A DNA stretch of 64,000 nt from Streptomyces sp. 35G-GA-8 (GTDB lineage Bacteria; Actinomycetota; Actinomycetes; Streptomycetales; Streptomycetaceae): NCBI RefSeq assembly GCF_023534745.1, contig NZ_JAMHJQ010000007.1, forward strand, positions 50,497 to 114,496. Reading direction: 5' to 3'. Under the pieces are notes generated by a model that made no database searches, had not been told where the DNA came from, and saw only the letters and a list, made by a program, of their open reading frames with translations. The translations under genes were made by a program, and so were the position numbers. Shown in pieces: positions 59,324 to 64,000 of the stretch (position 1 is the stretch's first letter; the number at the start of each line of letters is the position of its first letter).

Positions 59324-59784
59324 GCCGTCTCCTTCGTCGCGCTGTCGCCCAGGGCCTGGGCCGTCGCGTCCTTCCACGCCATCCAGCTCAGCAGCGCGCA
59401 CTTCACGCGGGCGGGATACTTCGAGACACCGGCGAACGCGACCGCGTCCTCCAGCACCTCTTCCATCGCGTCGTCGGGTTCGAGCTGCCCCTTCGACTGC
59501 ATCAGCTCCAGGAAGGTGCCCTGGATCTTCTGCGCCTCGGCCAGCTCCTTGCCGACCAGGAGGTCGTTCAGTACGGATGCGCTGGCCTGGCTGATCGAGC
59601 AGCCCTGGCCCTCGTACGACACATCCGCGATCCGCGAACCCTCGTACCGCACACGCAGCGTGATCTCGTCACCACACGTCGGATTGACGTGGTGCACCTC
59701 GGCGTCGCCGTCCCGGAGACCGCGCCCGTGCGGGTGCTTGTAGTGGTCCAGGATGACGTCCTGGTACATCGAATCCAGCTTCAC
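59320..59784 (-). CDS. sufU: SufU, zinc-dependent sulfurtransferase for SufS
   Basis: 154 aa, IscU-like fold of the SufU class. Accepts sulfur from SufS and passes it to SufBCD. The three conserved Cys are Cys37 (NPTCGDE), Cys62 (GQGCSIS) and Cys129 (ARVKCALLSW), and the SufU-specific insert (about 75-110) is present. GTG 59784 is used; ATG five codons in is an alternative. Confidence 0.95.
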   Translation of the reverse strand: MKLDSMYQDVILDHYKHPHGRGLRDGDAEVHHVNPTCGDEITLRVRYEGSRIADVSYEGQGCSISQASASVLNDLLVGKELAEAQKIQGTFLELMQSKGQLEPDDAMEEVLEDAVAFAGVSKYPARVKCALLSWMAWKDATAQALGDSATKETA

Positions 59785-59807
59785 GAACTGCCCTGCCCCT
59801 CAGGTCC

Positions 59808-61082
59808 TCATCCGAAGAAGTTACGGACGTGCTCAAGCCCTTCGGCCAGAGCGTCGACCTCGGCCGGAGTGGAGTACAGATAGAAAGACGCTCGTGTGGT
59901 CGCGGGAATTCCGTACCGCAGGCAGACCGGGCGGGCGCAGTGGTGGCCGACCCGGACCGCGATGCCCTGTTCGTCGAGGACCTGGCCCACATCGTGGGGG
60001 TGGATGTCGCCGAGCGTGAAGGAGATCGTGGCGCCGCGGTCCTCGGCCGTCTCCGGGCCGATGATCCGCAGGTCGGGGACCTCCAGCAGCCGCTTCACCG
60101 CGTACTCGGTGATGGCGTGCTCATGCGCGGCGATCTTGTCCATGCCGATCGCGGTGAGATAGTCCACGGCCGCGCCGAGGCCGACGGCCTGGGCGATCGG
60201 GGGCGTACCCGCCTCGAACTTGTGCGGCGCCGGGGCATAGGTCGACGAGTGCATCGACACGGTCTCGATCATCTCGCCGCCGCCCAGGAACGGCGGCAGG
60301 TCCTCCAGCAGCTCCTGGCGGCCCCAGAGAACGCCGATCCCCGTCGGGCCCACCATCTTGTGGCCGGTGAAGGCGACGAAGTCGGCCTGGAGCGCCTGTA
60401 CGTCGAGCACCTGGTGCGGGGCCGCCTGCGAGGCGTCGACGCAGACCAGCGCGCCGACCTCCTGCGCGCGCCGGATGATCTTCTCGACCGGGTTCTGGGT
60501 GCCCAGGATGTTGGAGACCAGCACAAAGGAGACGATCTTCGTCTTCTCCGTGATGATCTCGTCGATGTTGGACAGATCGAGCCGGCCCTCGTCGGTGATG
60601 CCGAACCACTTCAGCTTCGCGCCCGTGCGCTGCGAGAGCAGCTGCCAGGGCACGATGTTGGAGTGATGCTCCATCTCCGTGATGACGATCTCGGTCTCGT
60701 GGTCCACCCGGTAGGGCTCGTCCGCCCAGCCGAGCATGTTCGCCACGAGGTTGAGCGACTCGGAGGCGTTCTTGGTGAAGATCACCTCGTCGCGGCTCGG
60801 CGCGTTGATGAAAGCGGCGACCTTGTCACGGGCGCCCTCGTACAGCGCCGTGGCCTCCTCGGCGATGGTGTACACGCCGCGGTGGACATTCGCGTTGTGC
60901 CGCTCGTAGTACGCGTTGAGCGCGTCGAGCACCTGGCGCGGCTTCTGCGAGGTCGCCGCGGAGTCCAGGTACACAAGCTTCTTGCCGTCGTGGATCACCC
61001 GGTCGAGGATCGGGAAATCCTTACGGATCGCCTCGTCGAGCAGACGGTCCGATGCTGTGAGAAGGCCCGGCAGCTGTGTCAC
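59808..61082 (-). CDS. sufS: Cysteine desulfurase SufS
   Basis: Group II PLP desulfurase, 424 aa, releasing sulfur from cysteine. LDSAATSQKP is the typical start, PLP Lys242 lies in TGHKMVGPTG, and the catalytic Cys382 is in HHCARPVCLR. The GTG start overlaps the sufC stop (GTGA). Works with SufU directly downstream. Confidence 0.96.
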   Translation of the reverse strand: MTQLPGLLTASDRLLDEAIRKDFPILDRVIHDGKKLVYLDSAATSQKPRQVLDALNAYYERHNANVHRGVYTIAEEATALYEGARDKVAAFINAPSRDEVIFTKNASESLNLVANMLGWADEPYRVDHETEIVITEMEHHSNIVPWQLLSQRTGAKLKWFGITDEGRLDLSNIDEIITEKTKIVSFVLVSNILGTQNPVEKIIRRAQEVGALVCVDASQAAPHQVLDVQALQADFVAFTGHKMVGPTGIGVLWGRQELLEDLPPFLGGGEMIETVSMHSSTYAPAPHKFEAGTPPIAQAVGLGAAVDYLTAIGMDKIAAHEHAITEYAVKRLLEVPDLRIIGPETAEDRGATISFTLGDIHPHDVGQVLDEQGIAVRVGHHCARPVCLRYGIPATTRASFYLYSTPAEVDALAEGLEHVRNFFG

Positions 61083-61843
61083 GCGGTGACGCCACCCTTC
61101 GCGTATGCCTCGTAGCCCTCGTTCTCCAGCTTGTCCGCCAGCTCCGCACCGCCGGACTCGGCGATCCGGCCCTGTGCGAAGACATGCACGAAGTCGGGCT
61201 TGATGTAGCGGAGAATCCTCGTGTAGTGCGTGATCAGCAGGGTGCCGACCTCGCCGCTCTCGCGGACGCGGTTGACGCCTTCGGAGACCACGCGCAGCGC
61301 GTCGACGTCGAGACCGGAGTCGGTCTCGTCGAGGATCGCGATCTTGGGCTTGAGCAGTTCGAGCTGAAGGATCTCGTGCCGCTTCTTCTCACCGCCGGAG
61401 AAGCCCTCGTTCAGATTGCGCTCGGCGAAGGAGGGGTCCATCTGAAGACGCTCCATGGTCTCCCGGACCTCCTTCACCCAGGTGCGCAGCTTGGGGGCCT
61501 CGCCGCGCACGGCGGTGGCGGAGGTGCGCAGGAAGTTGGAGACCGAGACACCGGGGACCTCGACGGGGTACTGCATGGCGAGGAAGAGCCCGGCGCGGGC
61601 GCGCTCGTCGACGGTCATCTCCAGGACGTCCTCGCCGTCCAGGGTCACGGTGCCACCGGTGATCGTGTACTTGGGGTGGCCCGCGAGGGAGTAGGCGAGG
61701 GTCGACTTGCCGGAGCCGTTGGGGCCCATGATGGCGTGCGTCTCGCCCTGCTTGACGGTCAGATCGACGCCCTTGAGGATCTCGCGGGGGCCGTTCTCCG
61801 CCTCGACGGAGACGTGCAGGTCGTGGATTTCAAGCGTTGCCAT
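61079..61843 (-). CDS. sufC: SufC, ATPase of the SufBCD scaffold
   Basis: ABC-type ATPase, 254 aa. Walker A GPNGSGKST (40-48), signature SGGEKKRHE, Walker B IAILDETDSGLD with the SufC-specific Asp, and the H-loop LLITHYTRIL are present. Drives conformational change of SufB-SufD during cluster assembly. ATG 61843 lies 7 nt after the Rieske gene. Confidence 0.97.
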   Translation of the reverse strand: MATLEIHDLHVSVEAENGPREILKGVDLTVKQGETHAIMGPNGSGKSTLAYSLAGHPKYTITGGTVTLDGEDVLEMTVDERARAGLFLAMQYPVEVPGVSVSNFLRTSATAVRGEAPKLRTWVKEVRETMERLQMDPSFAERNLNEGFSGGEKKRHEILQLELLKPKIAILDETDSGLDVDALRVVSEGVNRVRESGEVGTLLITHYTRILRYIKPDFVHVFAQGRIAESGGAELADKLENEGYEAYAKGGVTA

Positions 61844-61850
61844 GGGTGAC

Positions 61851-62168
61851 TCAGGACTCCTGGGTGACGGAGACGAGCACATCGTCCCCTTCGATCTTTA
61901 CGGGGTAAACGGGGACGGGGCGCGTCGCGGGCAGGCCGGACGGCTTTCCGGTACGGAGGTCGAAGCTGGAGCCGTGCAGCCAGCATTCGATCATGCAGTC
62001 CTCGACCTCGCCCTCCGAGAGCGACACGTTCGCGTGCGAGCAGATGTCATTGATCGCGAACACCTCGCCCTCGGTACGGACGAGGGAGACGGGCGTGCCG
62101 TCGAGTTCCACCCTCTTCGGGGTGTCCTCCTCCAGCTCACCAAGCCCACAGACTCGGACGAAGGCCAT
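61851..62168 (-). CDS. Rieske-type ferredoxin in the suf operon
   Basis: 105 aa, a small [2Fe-2S] Rieske protein. Ligands are Cys43 and His45 in CSHANVSL and Cys62 and His65 in CWLHGSSFD. It resembles the ferredoxin component of non-heme oxygenases, but its fixed place between sufD and sufC in actinobacteria suggests an electron-donor or cluster-testing role in assembly. Its start overlaps the sufD stop by one base. Confidence 0.92.
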   Translation of the reverse strand: MAFVRVCGLGELEEDTPKRVELDGTPVSLVRTEGEVFAINDICSHANVSLSEGEVEDCMIECWLHGSSFDLRTGKPSGLPATRPVPVYPVKIEGDDVLVSVTQES

Positions 62169-63349
62169 CAGACTGACGCCTCCAGCTCCGCCTCGATCGA
62201 GGCCATCAGACGTTCCTCGACATCCGGCAGGCCGATCTTCTGGACCAGCTCTGCGAAGAAGCCGCGGACCACCAGCCGGCGGGCCTCGGTCTCCGGGATA
62301 CCGCGGGCCATCAGGTAGAAGAGCTGCTCGTCGTCGAACCGGCCGGTGGCGGAGGCGTGCCCGGCGCCGGCGATCTCGCCGGTCTCGATCTCCAGGTTCG
62401 GCACCGAGTCGACCCGGGCCCCGTCCGTGAGGACCAGGTTCCGGTTCATCTCGTAGGTGTCGGTGCCCTCGGCCGCGGCGCGGATGAGTACGTCACCGAT
62501 CCATACGGCGTGCGCGTCCGCGCCCTGGAGCGCGCCCTTGTAGGCCGCGTTGGACTTGCAGTGCGGGACGTTGTGGTCGACGAAGAGCCGGTGCTCCTGG
62601 TGCTGGCCGCGGTCGGTGAAGTAGAGACCGAACAGCTCGGCCTCGCCGCCGGTGCCCGCGTACCTCACATGCGGCTGGAGCCGTACGAGATCGCCGCCGA
62701 AGGTGACCACGACCGACTTGAACGAGGCGTCGCGGCCGACCAGCGCGTTGTGCTGGGCGACATGGACGGACTTGTCGTCCCAGTCCTGTACGGAGACGAC
62801 GGTCAGCTTGGCGCCGTCCCCGATGAGGAAGTCGACATTGGCGGCGAGCACTCCGTCGCCGGTGTGGTCGATGACCACGACCGCCTCGGCGAAGGTGCCC
62901 AGCTCGATGATCTGCTGGCCGTACGAGACCCCGCCCTCGCCGCGGACGGCGATCCGGATCGGCTCGCTCAGCACGGTCTCCTTGGGCACCGAGACGACCG
63001 AGGCCTTCTCGAACGAGGAGTACGCCTGGGCGGCGACCCGGTCCACCGGGATCCCGGCCTTGCCGATCCGCGCGTCGTCACGGCCGACGGTCTCGACGAT
63101 GACGCCCTCGGGGGCGGTCACCTCGACCGTGACGCCGCCGTCCTGCGCGACGGCGGTGCCGTCGTGCAGACCGCGCAGCCGTTCCAGCGGCGTGAACCGC
63201 CACTCCTCCTCGCGGCCGTGCGGGACGGGGAAGTCCGCCACGTCGTAGGAGGGGGGCGCGCTCATGCGCGTGGCGACGGTCGACTCGGCGGCCACCGCGA
63301 TCGAACCGGCGGTCGTGGAACCCGCCGGAATGTTCTGAGCCTCAGCCAT
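62168..63349 (-). CDS. sufD: SufD scaffold subunit
   Basis: 393 aa, the SufB-like subunit of the SufBCD complex. The C-terminal beta-helix part contains the blocks QHEHRLFVDHNVPHCKSNAA and GEIAGAGHASATGRFDDEQL, the second with the conserved His, and the end ARGIPETEARRLVVRGFFAEL. Together with SufB it forms the site where the cluster is built. Confidence 0.95.
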   Translation of the reverse strand: MAEAQNIPAGSTTAGSIAVAAESTVATRMSAPPSYDVADFPVPHGREEEWRFTPLERLRGLHDGTAVAQDGGVTVEVTAPEGVIVETVGRDDARIGKAGIPVDRVAAQAYSSFEKASVVSVPKETVLSEPIRIAVRGEGGVSYGQQIIELGTFAEAVVVIDHTGDGVLAANVDFLIGDGAKLTVVSVQDWDDKSVHVAQHNALVGRDASFKSVVVTFGGDLVRLQPHVRYAGTGGEAELFGLYFTDRGQHQEHRLFVDHNVPHCKSNAAYKGALQGADAHAVWIGDVLIRAAAEGTDTYEMNRNLVLTDGARVDSVPNLEIETGEIAGAGHASATGRFDDEQLFYLMARGIPETEARRLVVRGFFAELVQKIGLPDVEERLMASIEAELEASV

Positions 63350-63426
63350 GGCTGTCGTCGTGCTCTCTCTCTGCCTCTGCGTAAGGGATTACGGGCGCTG
63401 CTGGTCGGGCGAGGGCCTGGCGGCGG

Positions 63427-64000
63427 TCAGCCGACGGACCCCTCCATCTGCAGCTCGATCAGCCGGTTGAGCTCCAGCGCGTACTCCATGGGCAGCTCCT
63501 TGGCGATCGGCTCCACGAAGCCGCGGACGATCATGGCCATGGCCTCGAACTCGGAGAGACCGCGGCTCATCAGATAGAAGAGCTGGTCCTCGGAGACCTT
63601 GGAGACGGTCGCCTCGTGGCCCATGGACACGTCGTCCTCGCGGACGTCCACGTACGGGTAGGTGTCGGAGCGCGAGATGGTGTCCACCAGCAGCGCGTCA
63701 CAGAGCACATTGGACTTGGAGCCCTCGGCGCCCTCGCCGATCTCGATCAGACCGCGGTACGAGGTACGGCCGCCACCGCGCGCCACCGACTTGGAGACGA
63801 TGTTCGACGAGGTGTGCGGGGCCATGTGGACCATCTTGGCGCCGGCGTCCTGGTGCTGGCCCTCGCCCGCGAAGGCGATGGACAGGGTCTCGCCCTTGGC
63901 GTGCTCGCCCATCAGGTAGACGGCCGGGTACTTCATGGTGACCTTGGAGCCGATGTTGCCGTCGACCCACTCCATGGTCGCGCCCTCGTAGGCCACGGCG
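63427..64000 (-). CDS. sufB: SufB scaffold subunit, C-terminal part, cut by the window edge
   Basis: The last 190 or so residues of SufB are inside the window; the start lies beyond 64000. Visible: [21 protein letters not shown] with the SufB-type His, [20 protein letters not shown] (conserved Cys), [21 protein letters not shown] and the [20 protein letters not shown] end. First visible gene of the operon; sufR would be expected upstream, outside the window. Confidence 0.96.
   Translation of the reverse strand, partial: AVAYEGATMEWVDGNIGSKVTMKYPAVYLMGEHAKGETLSIAFAGEGQHQDAGAKMVHMAPHTSSNIVSKSVARGGGRTSYRGLIEIGEGAEGSKSNVLCDALLVDTISRSDTYPYVDVREDDVSMGHEATVSKVSEDQLFYLMSRGLSEFEAMAMIVRGFVEPIAKELPMEYALELNRLIELQMEGSVG

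Noticed and set aside
57683-59743. 686-aa open frame running from the SMR operator into the suf genes
   Set aside because: Only its first part (Gly/Pro-rich) is real coding sequence; the rest is out of frame with the membrane protein and antisense to sufU.

Overview
The window looks like chromosomal DNA of a Streptomyces species. GC content is very high, GTG starts and translational overlaps are common, and characteristic streptomycete loci are present: an ectABCD cluster, an SCO1860-type LAETG surface protein, a PitH2-type phosphate transporter and a streptomycete suf operon. No ribosomal RNA, ordinary tRNA, prophage or CRISPR array was seen. Most of the DNA is core or conserved genus-specific sequence, with accessory pieces in between.

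Layout: 1-3.7 kb holds an uncharacterised repeat-like protein, an anchored alpha/beta hydrolase and a class II aldolase, all on the minus strand. 3.8-5.5 kb is the phosphate transporter pair behind a PHO-box-like repeat. 5.6-15.4 kb is a cobalamin locus opened by a B12 riboswitch: cobD, cobQ, a ChlI/ChlD-type chelatase, cobO, cobB, a CbiG C-terminal-domain gene and cobC, with a ZIP metal transporter on the opposite strand in the middle. It lacks CobN and the precorrin methyltransferases. 15.5-20.4 kb has a DUF4037 protein, the LAETG protein, an amidohydrolase and an aminotransferase. 20.8-24.3 kb is ectABCD (ectoine and hydroxyectoine). 24.4-27.5 kb is an Old Yellow Enzyme divergent from a MarR regulator and a serine hydrolase.

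27.5-35.3 kb contains a second class V aminotransferase, a DsbA/FrnE protein, two small proteins, a P450 paired with a thioester-reductase-like protein, an MFS pump and a DUF1349 protein. 35.4-44.1 kb carries parts of an oxidative uronate/glucarate route: semialdehyde dehydrogenase, IclR regulator, KdgD and uronate dehydrogenase. A class B penicillin-binding protein and an MFS transporter sit inside it. A 180-bp MITE-like element forms the uronate dehydrogenase stop codon.

44.3-50.2 kb holds a two-domain TerD protein, a PcrA-tail-like Tudor protein, a TROVE (Ro60/Rsr) protein with an apparent Y RNA gene just upstream, a PhoX-like phosphatase and an SDR. The Y RNA contains a circularly permuted tRNA-like module, as in the YrlA class, and is the most notable find. 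50.3-50.6 kb is a nested inverted-repeat structure. 50.6-54.6 kb has a distant paralogue of the first gene, a duplicated ABM-domain protein, a SMI1/KNR4 protein and a DUF4232 lipoprotein. 54.7-56.6 kb has dapA and dapD back to back. 56.8-57.7 kb is a TetR/SMR efflux pair with a near-perfect operator. 57.8-58.9 kb is a membrane protein gene with an apparent frameshift in a C7 tract. From 59 kb to the window edge is the suf Fe-S assembly operon (sufB-sufD-Rieske-sufC-sufS-sufU-DUF59), with sufB cut by the edge.
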